Below, piece after piece: positions 1 through 14,000 of a DNA stretch of 64,000 nucleotides. Position numbers and translations under genes: made by a program. The DNA lies in the NCBI RefSeq assembly GCF_964355755.1, contig NC_092677.1:9136601-9200600 (forward strand), given 5' to 3'. How positions within the stretch are numbered: the stretch's first letter is position 1; every line of letters begins with the position of its first letter. The notes beneath the pieces were generated by a model. It was not told the origin of the DNA and did not search any database. It saw nothing but the letters and a program-made list of their open reading frames with translations. Source of the DNA: Antedon mediterranea (taxonomy: Eukaryota; Echinodermata; Crinoidea; Comatulida; Antedonidae).

Positions 1-3000
1 ATTTATGGTATATTTTTGTTAATAATAAGTTTAGGCCCAAATACTGTGGTATTCAGATAAAAAATATACAAGTATAATGAATATCGAACAGATATACACA
101 TTGTTTAAAATGATGATATAGATTATCATTATTCCAAAAAAAAAAACATTGTAGAAGAGAATTTAACATTCATTTGAGTTCAACAACGCAACTAAATCCA
201 AACAAGTTTTACAAAATAATAAATTTATTACCCAAAAGTATCATCATCTCTCATGTTTCTTATACAGTACTACAGTGTTATCGATGACGCTCGATAAAAC
301 CCATTCAACATCAGTCACTCTTAAACAGAAATATCCACTGTTTCAACAAATCGGTGTGTATAGTCGGCTCGCACTGCATCGATATGTGATGGCATAATAA
401 CTACCACAACTATCAGTTTAACATTTCAGGATTTAATTTAGGCCTAACGATTTATCTATAAAGTAATGCCGGAAATATATCGAAAAGTGATTTAGAAAAA
501 CACGTGTTATAGAAGGGTTCGTCCAGTTGTTTTATAATTACAGTAATTTTCAAATTAGGGAAAAACATTTAAAGAATTCGTATAATTTACATTATTAATT
601 ATTTTATTTTTTTAGATTCTAGAAACTGACAATGGTCAATGTTATTTGATTGATGATCTGATTTCTAATCAATAGATCGATTATCAAAAAGTGTAATAAT
701 CGTGAATACATGTACAGTATAATGTAATCATGGAGGTAAAAAATAATTTATTTTTTACCTCCATGATGTAATGCTGTATAAGTTCACACCTTTCATGCAA
801 GTGTACGAAAAGGTCTGTTCAATAATTATAAAAGTTAAACGAGTTAAACCATGGAGGAAGGTTTTATCAAGGCAATGTTGTTAAATTACCTAGGTTTGAT
901 TAAACTAAATTTAAAAATATGGTGTTACAGTTTTATATTTCTATAGTTATTGTTTTGTGGTATGGGTATATCGCTAATAATAGAATGGCATTTATCGGCT
1001 TAGACCGAGAACAAATTGGTTATCATGTTGCCGTATTCGTCTCGATGTAGTGCGATTTGATTTCAAACACTTACTATCATTCTTACTTTCTTACAAATTA
1101 AAATTATTACAAATTCTTAGGTAGATTAAACTTCATCTATACATATAACACACACCTTAAGTCTTTAAAAATATCATTAAAATTACAGTGTTTGTTCAGG
1201 CTTAGTTATTGACACAGGCAAGTTAGTATGTAGGCCTAAACGTTACTAGCAATAACTGCGTGGCCCATGAAACAAACTTACCCGGGTAAATGGCTAAGAC
1301 TAAATGGGACCATAGAACGAGAAAGTACAAGGCTCACAGCTTACCTTGTGTATGTAAGGCATCGACTAACCATGAAGAAATAGAATTCTACCACAGTAAT
1401 TCAAACCGAATTTACATATTATAGATCTTATATATTAGTACGCTGAGAATCGCATTCTGAGTGCAGTAATTTAAATGTACAGAACTCAGCTGGCTAATCC
1501 AATAGAAAGCAGTTACATAATAACATTTTTGGATTTATAACTTTTATAAGTTGACAATAACGAATGTAAGGAGAAATATGGATATTATCAAGGGTCTAAC
1601 ATGTCTATAGTCTAGTAAGCAAATTGCAGTACCTTTTGAAACAATATTATAGACCCTATAGAGATAGGAATAGATACTGGTTCATACTGAGTAGGCTTAA
1701 GTGGTACAGGATAGGAGGGTCAAACTGCGAAAGATATTGTAAAATAAGATAAACCCAGACGGGTATCTCAAGCAATACAAATTGTAGAAGTATAGGACTA
1801 CCTCTAATTGAAGATAAAATTACTTTGATAAATGTGAGGGAATAACCTAACCATAAATGGGCTGAATTGCTCATAGGTGTGGACGACTTGACATACAATA
1901 ATAACAATGTAAGCATTGTCCACAAATGTTAATCTCACATTTGCTGATGACACGTTTTAACATTTGCTTTAATTTTTACATTTGGGGGCAATGTTTACAT
2001 TGTGTCACAAAACGACGCTCATTCGTCTTTCAACTAGGACAGGGGCTGAGAAGAACCCAATAGGAATAATTGAATATTGGTAATGTTTACATATCATTGT
2101 ACTATAATGATCAAAGAAAGACTATACCAACATGTTTTCAACTAGCGGTACATCTATAACTTATACAATCACTAATCGTCAATTTCAGTTTATCAAATCA
2201 ATATCGTATAATGTTTTAATTATATTATCATTGATTATTGTATATTATATATTATAAGGAGTAACATACACATGGCTTAGAATCATTTTCACCAGTGGAT
2301 TACCACGAATAGTATTCATGTCTACACAGACAATAAATCTCATGATATACTGAATAGCCTCTCCTGACACTATACAATAGCCTATTCTTATTATTATTGG
2401 CTGTTGCAGTCAGCAAACACGATACTGCAGGATATTTATTGTCGTTTGACATGATACCGTACGAGAACTGGTTGTTAGTGAGCAACAATATACAGTATAT
2501 TAACGGCGATGTTCAATATAGTAACCGGTACAATATTACAGAGCGCCTCACATCGTCACGTTTTTTTAAACACGTTGTTCAGTGTACATTTCAGTTTTGA
2601 AATGAAGAAAGTAAAACTAATCGAAGAATAAAAATGTCCAAATCCCACTCTCGTCTTAAAATAACTCGTAATACCGTAGAATGTACACTTTAGAGTAAAG
2701 AGAAAACTCGAAGAACAAAATCTGATGTTAAAAGAACCCATGATAGTAGCTAGAAGCACAAAAAGTAACCAATGATATTAGAAACACAACAAGAAACCCA
2801 TGATATTAAAAAAAAAATCCATGTTATTAGGGTCAGTATTTTTCATGTTTTTGGTTGAAATTTTAATTTTGTAACCTTTAAAAAATAAAGTTGCGATAAA
2901 CGTATCGTATATCCTATAGAAATATACTACATTTAGGTAAGTTTTAAATGTATACAACTATTGTTATATCATAATATACATATTAATCTGTTGCTAACAA

Positions 3001-4552
3001 ATATAGTTCATTCACACACTTACTACAAAGATCATATTGAGACTTCTCACATGTTAAAGTATTTAAAATTTAGGAGAAAAAATGGAAAAGGAATATTATT
3101 GTAATTGTATATAACTACATTTAGTGAAATTGCAAAAATGTTTAATTAATTTCACGTTGAATCATAGACATTTCGGTACAATTTATCGAAAGTTAAATAA
3201 CGTGAAGATCAGAGCAAACACTTAATGTACTGTAACAGAAATCAAGACACAACTACCGATCCGATCAACTAAACAAGATCAGCTACTTAAGGGATCATGT
3301 CAAAATTGTTCTACTGCAGTTACTGCAGTACCGGTACATACATTTTTCTTTTAATTACGAATATCACTATTAGTTTGTTTCACGCAAAAAGCTGTCTGAA
3401 TAAGTAATAAAATGAGAGAGTAAAAAATGTAGTTACTGGTGCAGTAGAATAATTTTGACATGGAAATTCGATAAAAGTAAAATGGTCTTTCAGTGCATTC
3501 ATCATCACCGGTATACCTAGCAAGGAATGCTGACATGAGAACATACAATTGAGCATAGAAGCAAACTTTATAGTAGTGACTCTTAGTGATCAGGCCAATC
3601 AACGTGAAAAAGAAAAGTGCATCTCATTAGCATACAGTACACTGTATAACAATTTAACATTATTTTAATTCTTGTTTGCAATTACAATGCGACTTCTTTC
3701 CAGAAGATATTACAGTACAGAATCTGTATATCCTTTCGGTTAGCTTATTGCCTGTCAACGAATCTTATAGTTCACAATTATACAAGTATATAAAACTCAA
3801 TGGTTTTCAAATTCTCTACATAAAAAAAACACAATCTTGAAAAGGCCTTTAAGATAGTAGTAGTAGTAGATAATAAATATAGAAATATTAATGATCCCAA
3901 ATCACTTTCTCTTTTGGAGGCCAGCAGCCCCCTTCTCACTTTTTTTTACATATTACACACAAGAAAAAACTAGTAGGTTTTAAAGTGTTGGTAAAAAAAA
4001 AAAGAATCGACTAAGAAACAGAACCGAGTCAGTTGTTGAGACTGACTGGCTAAAAATCAAAATGGTTTGTCGACGATCAACCAGTTTTGATCTACTGTAT
4101 TAGGCATAAGCACTTATAGGCTTTATACTACAGCACTCCCAAGAACCATGCGCTGGATGATAGCATAACGATTTCTTTACCGAAAGCTATACTCTACATT
4201 GTCGTGAAATTTGGCCATATCTTTTAAAAACTGTATTTTTCTAAATTTGTATCTATCATAATCATATAAAAATATCAATTAAATAAATTACACATAGACC
4301 TACCAAAAATTGTTTTGGTATTCGATTAGTACGGTTATGTTTATCAGAAATGGGAATAACCCACAAACAAAACATGTTGATATACATTTTTTGTACATAA
4401 GGAATAATACATACATACACTTTCAATCTCTTTGACATGCAAAACTGATCACTCTCTCCACTAAAATACCTTCTTACAAATTCTTTTATAAATAATTTTT
4501 AATTAGATATTTATCTCCTGAAAGACATTCTAGCTGTATGCCACGTTACATT
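1..4552. other. Gene-free AT-rich DNA
   Basis: Open frames here (longest about 89 codons at 1656-1925, minus) have no protein likeness or codon signal. Notable only are a perfect 41-base hairpin at 727-767, a fragment of the CTGCAG MITE at 3288-3332 and a cluster of short similar words (ACCCATGATATTA) at 2735-2830. If a gene extends in from the left I cannot see it. Confidence 0.5.
727..767. repeat. Perfect inverted repeat, 20-base arms, 1-base spacer
   Basis: Arm ATCATGGAGGTAAAAAATAA is followed by a single T and its exact reverse complement. Confidence 0.95.
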
Positions 4553-4554
4553 AT

Positions 4555-4661
4555 AATACCCGATTCACACTACAAAAATTGTTACCTTGGTACGAACATG
4601 TAAAAGCGACTTATATCTGGTAAGATACCAATGCAACATCGTGTAGTGTGAATCAGGTATA
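4555..4661. mobile_element. Small MITE with GATTCACACTAC ends
   Basis: Inverted ends ATACCCGATTCACACTAC and GTAGTGTGAATCAGGTAT, 17 of 18 matching, about 105 bases long; borders are compatible with a TAA duplication (Harbinger-type). Confidence 0.75.
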
Positions 4662-4694
4662 ACAAGTGCGTACAGTACGCCACTTAAAAGACTC

Positions 4695-4874
4695 AAGCTT
4701 GGTTTCCACTAGCGACGCAATGCAAGGACGTAGACGCAACGCAAGGACGTAGACGCAACGCAAGCGAGTTGACCAATAACAAGCAACAGTTCAAATAATA
4801 CATCGCTTGTGATTGGTCAAATCATGTATGTTGTGCTTACGTCATTACGTTGCGTCCTAGTGGGAACCAAGCTT
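4695..4874. mobile_element. MITE with AAGCTTGGTTTCCACTAG ends
   Basis: Inverted ends AAGCTTGGTTTCCACTAG and CTAGTGGGAACCAAGCTT, 180 bases. The left part holds a small direct repeat (GACGCAACGCAAGGACGTA twice). Confidence 0.8.
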
Positions 4875-4992
4875 TAGGCCTACACTGTAAATGGAACTGT
4901 CCTTGATGTCAACACTCTGCAGCTAGATGACGAAATAGCACTACAGAACTGTAGAGAATCAAGTTCAATACTCATGCACAGCCTAAACAAAC

Positions 4993-4998
4993 TTTATT
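4993..4998 (-). terminator. Candidate CIC polyadenylation signal
   Basis: AATAAA on the minus strand, about 500 bases past the CIC stop. The DNA between (4999-5501) has no gene and would be 3' UTR. Other, weaker signals cannot be excluded. Confidence 0.45.
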
Positions 4999-5501
4999 GA
5001 TGTCAAATTGAAGGAAGCCCGCTTCAAATAATTCTACTGTTCAAAATCACTGGTTCAACTTCAATCTTATAAAAATTTCCTAAGCCAGCACACAAACTAG
5101 CACACAATTCAGTCAAGGTGATAAACTCATTCTTTCACTGCCAATAAGTCCAATAGAAGCCTGCTCACTGTGGGCCTGGCAGCAGTAATACCATTGTACT
5201 ATTATCCAATTCTATCCTTGCAGAAAGAGCATGTATAATCAAAATTAAAAATACACTGGCTTTACACAATGTAAAGGTTATCAACTTAAATAGTTAATTG
5301 TTAAAACCATTCCTCAAATATATTATCTTACATCGATAAAATTGTTAGAATAGAATAGTAATATATTTATATCATTTAATTGAAACACCTTTTGTTCCGT
5401 TTACGAAATTTTACAAATATAACATTTTATCATCATATTTCATTATCTCTTATGTATTCAAAATAAACTTCAATCAATTACCATTTTGTGTAGAATACCT
5501 T

Positions 5502-8068
5502 TTATGGCTTATGGGAATGAACTGTGCCATTTCCATTGAATTGAGTAAGGTCAGAGGGAGTGACCCCTGAGCCTGGACTTGAAGTCAATGGGATAGTAGG
5601 GTTGATAACGGTTACTGTTCTTGGTAGTTGATTGTTGATAACTGGCTGTTGTGCTTGTGCAAGAACCATACCTGGAGGTAATACAAATGACAGCAGACTA
5701 GGGCTTTGCGCTTGGTTTCTTTGCATCTGCAGAACATTTTGATGATGCTGAATTGAAGATACTGGTGATGATTGTTGGATAACTGTGTGAGCTAATCCAG
5801 CCTGCGCTAATCCCGTCTGACCTAATGCAGTGTGAGCTAATCCAGCCTGAGATAATCCTGTCTGATTAAATCCTGTGTGAGCTAATCCAGCCTGAGCTAA
5901 TCCTGTCTGAGTTAATCCACCATGTGCTAATCCAGGCACTGATGCAACTGATGAGGTATTTGGTTGTGAGAACGTCATCGGTATTATATATGGTTTCATA
6001 ACAGACCTATTATCAGTTACAATAACTGGAGAACCTCCTCTTACAAGTGGTGACACACCTGGACTAGGAGTTTGTCGATGTTGAATTATGATTGGATGTG
6101 CAGGACCAGGGGAGATGCTCTTAACAAGTGTTGTCGGTGTTCTTGCCAATGGTGACATTGGCTTCTCTTGCGAACCTCCAAGAGATTTGGAAAACGATGA
6201 AAACTTTCCTGATGGCGAGTGTGGAAAAAATTGGAACTTTGACATGGTTGCTGGCGACGGAACTGGCGACTTAGAATGTGGTGAGCTTGGAGAGGGCGAC
6301 AGAGTAAATTTACCTGTAATTATACCCGAACCAGACACAGATTTCTGGTCCGTAAACTGCTGGTACGTTGTTGTAAATGTAAATTTTGAGTAACCCGGTG
6401 ACTGCGGTAATCGCGAGTTTTTCATCATTGGTTGCGGTTTTAATGTTGGCGACATTGGTGTTGTGGGTGTTTCATCATCGGTTTCCATACTCCCTTGTTG
6501 GTTTTGTTGCATAATTTTCTGCCGTACTTCTCGTATTTTCAATTGCAAACACATTTTAGTTGGAAAATATGATGAATTGCGAGCTTGAAATTCTGCAGTA
6601 GCGGAAGCTATAAATAAAAAAAAAGATTTTTTTTAAATAAGCGCAACACAAAATTCTAATTAAGTGTTAACATACATAGCTTGATAGCTTACTAAAACAG
6701 AGTCGTCGTAAACAGGGTTTGAAAAAAATTAAGCAAGAAAAACAGCCCGTCATTATGCATATTGCACTAGTCCTCGTCTAGGACCTAGAAGAGAAAAAGG
6801 TGTGCTGGAATAGAGTTCAATGTCCGTGCATGTGCACAATGAATTGGGTCATAGGTCAATTAAAAGCTTCATATTGTGCTACAAATAAAATTGAACAAAC
6901 AAATTTGATCAATGCAAAATTAGAATGAACTTACTACTAGGAAAGTAGCCATGGTCCTGAAACAACTGCATGACCAGTATCCTACGGTGGTCAAGAATCT
7001 TACGAGAGTTTGAAACAGTCTTGTCATCAACATCCTCTTCAACTTCATCACCTTCAAATAAATACATCATAATTCATTTTAGATTCAGATAAAATTACAG
7101 TACATGTAAACATAAAATTCTTAAGCTCAAACAATACATGAATAACAAACTATAGTACAAAAAAACAATAAAACAAACAATTAAATTCTGGATACCAACC
7201 ACACATTTATAGTCTTAATGGCAGATGGAGAAAGCTTTTGATCTGGAACAGGGTATGTATAACATAGACCAGATGGCATGCGATAAAGTGGGAATTACCA
7301 GGATTTACAATAATGGTATATTAAAAAATAAAAGGACAATCAATTCTATTACATGTTTAGCTGGATAGAAGGTAAAATAATAACAAATAACACTTGATAC
7401 CTGAACGTTGCATAGAAGCCGCCTCTGCAAGGGTTTCCAAACCTGTACCAGTCTTCTCTCCAAACTTGAAGATGTTCTCATCTTTACCCAACACCCCTGG
7501 ATCTGAAGCTGGCTGGTGTCGTAATGGTGACCGCAGCTTTGGCGATGTTGGGTCATCAACACTGCCTAAAGTTTCCCAAAATAAAAAAGGTTTCCAAATA
7601 ACATGTGGTAGTAAATGTGATAATCAAAAAAAGGGAAATACGTAAAATTACTATTTGTTTTTACACAAGATATACCTACTTGCCTACAATCCCTGTTTGA
7701 CCCTCCTTACCCAACAAATTGCCAGGGTTCATAACTTGGAGAGAACAAAAATTCCATAACTTTTCCAAGACCAACAACTTTTATTTAAAAATACTTATTA
7801 ATGTCATTTTCCACCACCATCAAAACATTGAATTCAATTTCCATAGTTTTCTGAAACACATACAAACCCTGAATTGAAATGGTTTTGACTCGTCAATTAG
7901 TAAAGTGAAAGTAATAACTTACTTTGAGAGTTCCTTCGCTTGCGTCTGTAACTACTGACAATGACATTTGGGGTCAGCGGTATAGAGTTAATGCTCTGTT
8001 TATGCTCCTCTGGATGATATTCCGGTAACTGTGCAAATCTTGCTTCAAAATTTACTTCATCTAGCACC
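5502..8068 (-). CDS. CIC: CIC coding exons 14-17: C1 motif and C terminus
   Basis: Exon 14 (8068-7923) gives [20 protein letters not shown]; exon 15 (7565-7401) DDPTSPKLR and [12 protein letters not shown]; exon 16 (7051-6935) [17 protein letters not shown]; exon 17 (6607-5502) [19 protein letters not shown] followed by [12 protein letters not shown]. These form the C-terminal C1 region that works with the HMG box in DNA binding and is nearly identical to vertebrate Capicua. The last 300 residues are Ser/Pro-rich with SPxP sites and a tandem peptide repeat around plus-strand 5790-5940. The stop is TGA at 5504-5502. Note that exon 15 is read in a frame with no long ORF of its own. Confidence 0.93.
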
Positions 8069-11000
8069 CTTTAAAAAAAAAAAGCATTATTTAGTACTAG
8101 CTCAGCATAAATATTTCTTTCTCAGTGTTCCTTGTAAAATTTTAAAAAAAGTAAGTAAAAAACACTTTTACTGTATTGTTGATGCAAAAAATATATATTA
8201 AAAAGGTAAAAGCCTTCAAAGGTAGCTACGGGTTTAAAATGTCTATAAAAAAATGTCTAAGGGGCTTATTTCATGATATTCATTTTACCAAATATAATTG
8301 GTAGCCAGCTAAAAATGATCGGTTTTGGCTAACCATCTTGCTTTCTGTTTACACTACTACAGAAATAATAGTCGTGCAGCTAAGCAGTGATATGGCTTAG
8401 TAATGAAGTCTTCTTACTTTTCCATGCCAGCATCTGTATTTTGCTTAATCACAGATTTACTAGGAGATCCCCTAACTTGCTCATTCTCTGCTCCAGATCC
8501 CTGACCAAAGCCAGAGTTCTCCTTCTTTGAACTCTTCTCCTTCCGTTCACTTGCTTGCATATGTTCCTCATCTTTAGTATGTCCATTCTTTGGTTTATAT
8601 TCTTCTTCTATTGACTTCTCTTTCTTATTGCAACTTTCTGTATTTACAACTTTTTTGCTTTTAAAATCACTGCCCAATGCACTTTCAGTCTTGCTAACAT
8701 CCATACTGCTCTCATCTACTGAATGAACCCTGATTAACTAGGGAAACAAATTTACTATTAAAATAACTTCTTAACAATGATTTTAAGATCTTGCATACAG
8801 TTTCTACACTTATAATTAACTCCAATAAATTCCAATTATGAAAGTAGTTTCAACATCTCAACAATGATATAGATTTTAAGGTCATTCAAGCAGTTCTTCA
8901 TACATTCCTAGCTCCGAGGTAATAAAACATTGGAAACGATACTCAATGTTTATTAAATGTTTATTAAATGAAAGTATTCTTACCCGTTTGTCTTTTTTGG
9001 GTGGCTTCAGTTCAGTCACCATTTCACTATACCGCTTGCCCTTACATGCTCGATGCTTCTTATCTTCTGTACTTGAGTCTCCATTTGGTCTTGCCTTCTG
9101 TGGCTCCTCAGTGTTCTTCTCTTCAGAAGCTTGCTCCGTGTCTTTACCCCCATGTGTCAATAACCCTACGTCCCTGCTGTCTTTCCACTCAGCAACGACT
9201 CCCTGCCGACAACGTAATACCTCTTCATCACCTTTTTCATTCATTGCAACTTTCCCATCGTTGATTGCACTTTTCCCATCTTGGCCCTTGGTTTCCTTAA
9301 AAAGATTCTTTTTTGCGTGCTCTACACTACTTGGTGCTGCTCTCGCATCTGAAGCATGTTCCGGTTCTGCCACAGTGCTTGTGTTCTTCATTACGACTGA
9401 ACTCCCAGATAAAGGAGTAACACTCCTCTTATTCTTTGAAACATGACCACCGTTGAGTTGTTTACTACTCGCCACTGTCTGTGCCGATGCCACTCCCTGA
9501 CTAATTGGCAATTTTGGAAGAAGCTTTGGCAAGTGTGAACTCTGAACCTGTGATGTCATTAATGTTGTTGGAATGCTGGCTAATGTGGTGGCATTTAAGG
9601 GTTTGCTCTGCAGTAGAGATGTTGAAAGTGGTATTGATCCAACCTGAATGACAGATGGTGAGACACCAGACGATGTCGTTACCACTGGAATCATCGCCAG
9701 AGCAGCTCTAACCTTTTTAGGCGGCAACATGTGTGATGTGGGTTTTGGTCTGATAGCCTGCTGCACACTACCTTGAGTACGCATACCTGCTAAAAAAAGA
9801 ATGATTGGGTTTAACGTTTTTTTAATCACCAAAAAAATTACATATATTTGTAAGCTTCCTCAAATGAGATTCTGAAGACTATTTACATAGAGAAATACCT
9901 GGTGAAACACTGGTCTTTATTACTGAAGGAGAGACAAATCCAGTTGGTGGAATGACAGCTCTTGGAGTCAGTGGCTTCAGTTGATCAGGTGCTGCCATAA
10001 CAACAGGTGACGATGGTGTGGTTTCAATAGGCTGGATAATACTGTATCTGCAAGATTTATATAAGCGTGGAAATTAATATAAACAAAATGAACGATGGGA
10101 ATGGATTACACAAAACATTTAAAATGTGTTGGTTCTATGAACTTTACATGGGTATAAGGTTAACAGCACTACAGAATGTTACAAGGAGAATATTTACATG
10201 CATAGTATCAACATACTAACACTTTATTTAAAACATGAGATAACAAAGCTTCAGGAAAGAATTGTGAGAATCAAATGCACTGAAAAATGTGGTACAAAAT
10301 ATGTGTACAGTCAACTTTTCCAATTACCGAACTCTTTAAAAACATAAAGTCTACCAAAACAAGACTTTTCTTGAGCTCTCCAAAAGGTTCAGATACAGAA
10401 TACCAGACAATTCCCAGAAATTATGTTAGATAAGTCCAATGGTGTCTGGTACAGTAATAGGAGATTTTTACATGCAGAAAAAAAAAATCAACTGAAGAGA
10501 CAGTTACCTTGTGGTTGATGGCAGCAGGAGTTTAGGTTGTATTGTGACCGCTGGTGTTACTACTGAATGGTTGCTTGGGATACCTGCTGCTGGGAAACCT
10601 GCTGCTGGGAATCCTGCTGCAATTGTTACCTTAGGGCTGCATGGCTGCGACATCAGTGTTAGAGGCTGCGGTGCATTTGCTATACGATTCTGTTTAATCA
10701 CAGCAAGTTTCTTTTTGGGTATAGTAACAGGATATTGGGTTGCAGGAGCTGCAAACTTAACTACCTGCGAAGTTGCAGATGGCATTGGTAGAATTGTAGC
10801 CTGTACCTTGTTACCCGGAAAGAGCTGCGTAGTGACAATGTTACCTGATGAGCTAACTTGTACACTAGTTTGTTGTGGTTGTAGCTGAGTAGTTCCAATT
10901 TGAACACCAGGAGCAAACTGGAACCTGCTACCAACATTAATTGATTGATTCGGAGTGGTTGCAAGCTGCAACCTTGAAGTAGATGGATTTTCATGTGTTG

Positions 11001-14000
11001 GTAAAATGTACTGGACTTGCCCAACAGACGTTGGCTGATTGGTAATTGATAACATCTGGTTGGCTGGTAAATGTACGCTAGCTCCTCCTTGTAATGTAAT
11101 CGTCTGTTGTGAACTTTGCAATGGTCTAGGAGAACTCGTTGTCATGCTGGAAATTTGTGATGGTATTCTAGCTTGCAAGAGATGCTGGGCAGGGTTAATA
11201 GGGGGTTGAGAATGTGAAAGGTATGATTGATCAGCAATTATGGCAGTTGCAAAGGGTTGCCCTTGAATGTTTCCAGAAGCAGTGTTTGGATTAGTAGCAG
11301 CTGGATTAAGGGTCAATGTTGCCATTACTGGAGTATTTGTTAGGAATATGGGTTGGGAATGGTTAACCTTGGCAATCTGCGCTGGAGCTGTTGATATCAG
11401 AGCTGGGGCACCAATTGCAAGCTGCATTGATGTTGGTGCATTGCTGGTGTTGATTATCAGCTTCTGTTCATTTGTCAGAAATGGTTTTTCTAGTTCAATT
11501 TTTGGTGGTTCAGTTTTAGGGGTTACTCTTTCTAAAACCATATTTGTGGTAATTTTATCTTGCAGATAGGTGCTGGTGTGTGGCACTTCTTTACATGATT
11601 GAATAAAATCTTTAGGTGGTTGATATTCATGGAAGGCCTTTGCCATACCAGTCGGCGTTGGATCACGCCCCTTCGGTGAATGAGCCTTAAAAACTGCACC
11701 TGTTGGTTGGAAATCACTAACACCACCAACGGGCCTAGCAACAATTTCGCTTCCACTACCACACCCATCAGATTGATCACTTCCTCGTGAAGTCTTGCTG
11801 TCAGGTTTGGCCTTTATGGGCTTAGGTCGCAAAGCAACGTCGGAGATAGTCTTGATCATTGGCGAGAACCGTTGTTGTGGGAAGGCCTTATTATGCATGG
11901 CTGATTCTTCATCTGATTCTGTCTCTGGATCACTGTCAGCAACCTTTTCTTCGCATTGAAGATCGATAGTATCTTGTTTTCGCATTTCAATCTTTCCGGA
12001 GTCAACTATGACAATAAATATAAAAAGATTTAATGTAACTTTGATATGGAAATGCTTACTTACAGTAGCAGTGTATAATTAGTTTAGGAAATGAAAAAGT
12101 CAACATCTTGACCAAAATGTGCTTGGACTTTTCTATAACAAATCATCCATTCAGCAAAGATAATTATCTTTTATATGATGAATTGTTGATTCACCACGAC
12201 ATAAAGATGATTAGCCAGGCATATATGCCTCTATACCTCACATATCTGAGGGTAGTGCACTGCACAATAGTCATTTTTACTATGATGACTTGTTGTAATG
12301 GCCCATAGCTGAACAAAGGTTCAAATCAGATATTAAAGGTATAAGTACAGTATTCACTTACTGATAACATCGTCGTCCTCCTGATCTACACATATGACCA
12401 TGCCTTCGTCGTCTGTCAGCGTCTCCTCAGATTCTGTCCGCCTTCTTGCTTTAGCTTCCATTATTCTTTTAATCTCTCTTTCTGATACAGAATCCTGTAC
12501 AAAAGAGGTAGTCAGTTATTTTTTTAAAGGTTTTAAATTTCTTTTTTTTACATACCTAATTGTACACTTATATTTTTAAAGGAATAGAACAAAATTAACA
12601 GACACTGTTACTCAATGGTCATTAAATAAGTTTGTAAAGCAAGTGCAGAAAAAACAAACAAAGAAAAAAAATATTATACTAAAATAATATAATTTTAAAG
12701 GAAAGTGAATAATTAAATAAATGTTGGTGGACAGAAAATACAATATCAATTTTATCAAAGTTATCTTACAATTAATTAAGTTTTCAGAATTTAATTTGAT
12801 ATTGTTATGGTTGCTTTAATACATGTAAATTTTAAATACACTATTCTTTTATTATTTTATATACTCAATTTGGCATATCCAGTTTTACTAATTAAATTAA
12901 TTAGTTTGATTAAACTTGCCAACATTTAACTTCATTGTTCTCTATTGTTTCATATTACTAATTATTTGATTATATAAAAAAACTAGTTCAGCTACCTTCT
13001 TTGAAGGGTCACTAGTGGGTGTAAAACTTGAAAGACTACGAGATCGTTTCTTAGCTGGTAACTTCAGCTGAATCTGAAGAAGGAAATTTATTTACTTCAG
13101 CAAGAAAATATTCTTGGGAACAGCGCCCACAATTATTGTACTTTCTCATGTGTGATTCTAAGCCAGTTTCAATCATGCAACACATTTATATTATAATTAT
13201 CTGATGGGGATATGTGCAAAATTCAAAATAAATATGGTCAACAAAAATGTTTTGCAAAAATCAAAAGTGATAGTGAATTCTCATAACCTGATGCGAAAAT
13301 TTTTATTTTGATTGTTGGAAAAATTTCTTATACTAAAATGTTTTATATTTTATCAGTTTACAATTAGGCCACCATAAACGGAGGAATAGCTGACAGATGT
13401 GGCAACAACAACAAAAAAACTAAAAATTCTAACAAAAATATTAATTGAAATAATAAAAGAATCTCAAACAAATGTTACAATAATTTACCCGCTCTTCCTG
13501 TCTTTGTTCGTCTGATTGGTTTATAACCATACCAGGTTTGATGTCATCTGTTGTAACAGTATGAACTTCACCCATAACAGAATCTGGAGAATAAAGAAAT
13601 TCCTTTAGTTTCTTATAAATAAAGTTTCCAAAATTAAAACTTCATACAAAGTGATAATTGTAAAACTGGGCAATAACGAATGAATAGGCCTTTTTTGTTG
13701 GTCAAAATATTAGAAAATCTAAGAAGCAAGCTTTTTTTTTTTATAATTAGGAACATATTTACAATTAAAAGGCAATATTTTGATTTAAACATATCATTTA
13801 AAAGTAGTATATGTATAAATTCTAAGACATAGATAAACTTGGAACCATGAAATACTGACAAAAGTAATCTGTGATCAAGATCCTAATTAAGATTTAAAAA
13901 AATTATACTCTGAAATTTAGGACTTTTAACTTTAAAATGTAATTTAGAAATGAATAACCTTTTAATCAACTTCATTATTAATAATTATTTTTATAATCCT

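Noticed and set aside
6088-6393. Plus-strand frame of 101 codons
   Set aside because: Antisense to the Ser/Pro-rich part of CIC exon 17.
8946-9446. Plus-strand frame of 166 codons
   Set aside because: Lies antisense to CIC exon 12; its composition is the mirror of the coding strand.
10511-10888. Plus-strand frame of 125 codons, Gly/Cys-rich
   Set aside because: Antisense shadow of CIC exon 10.
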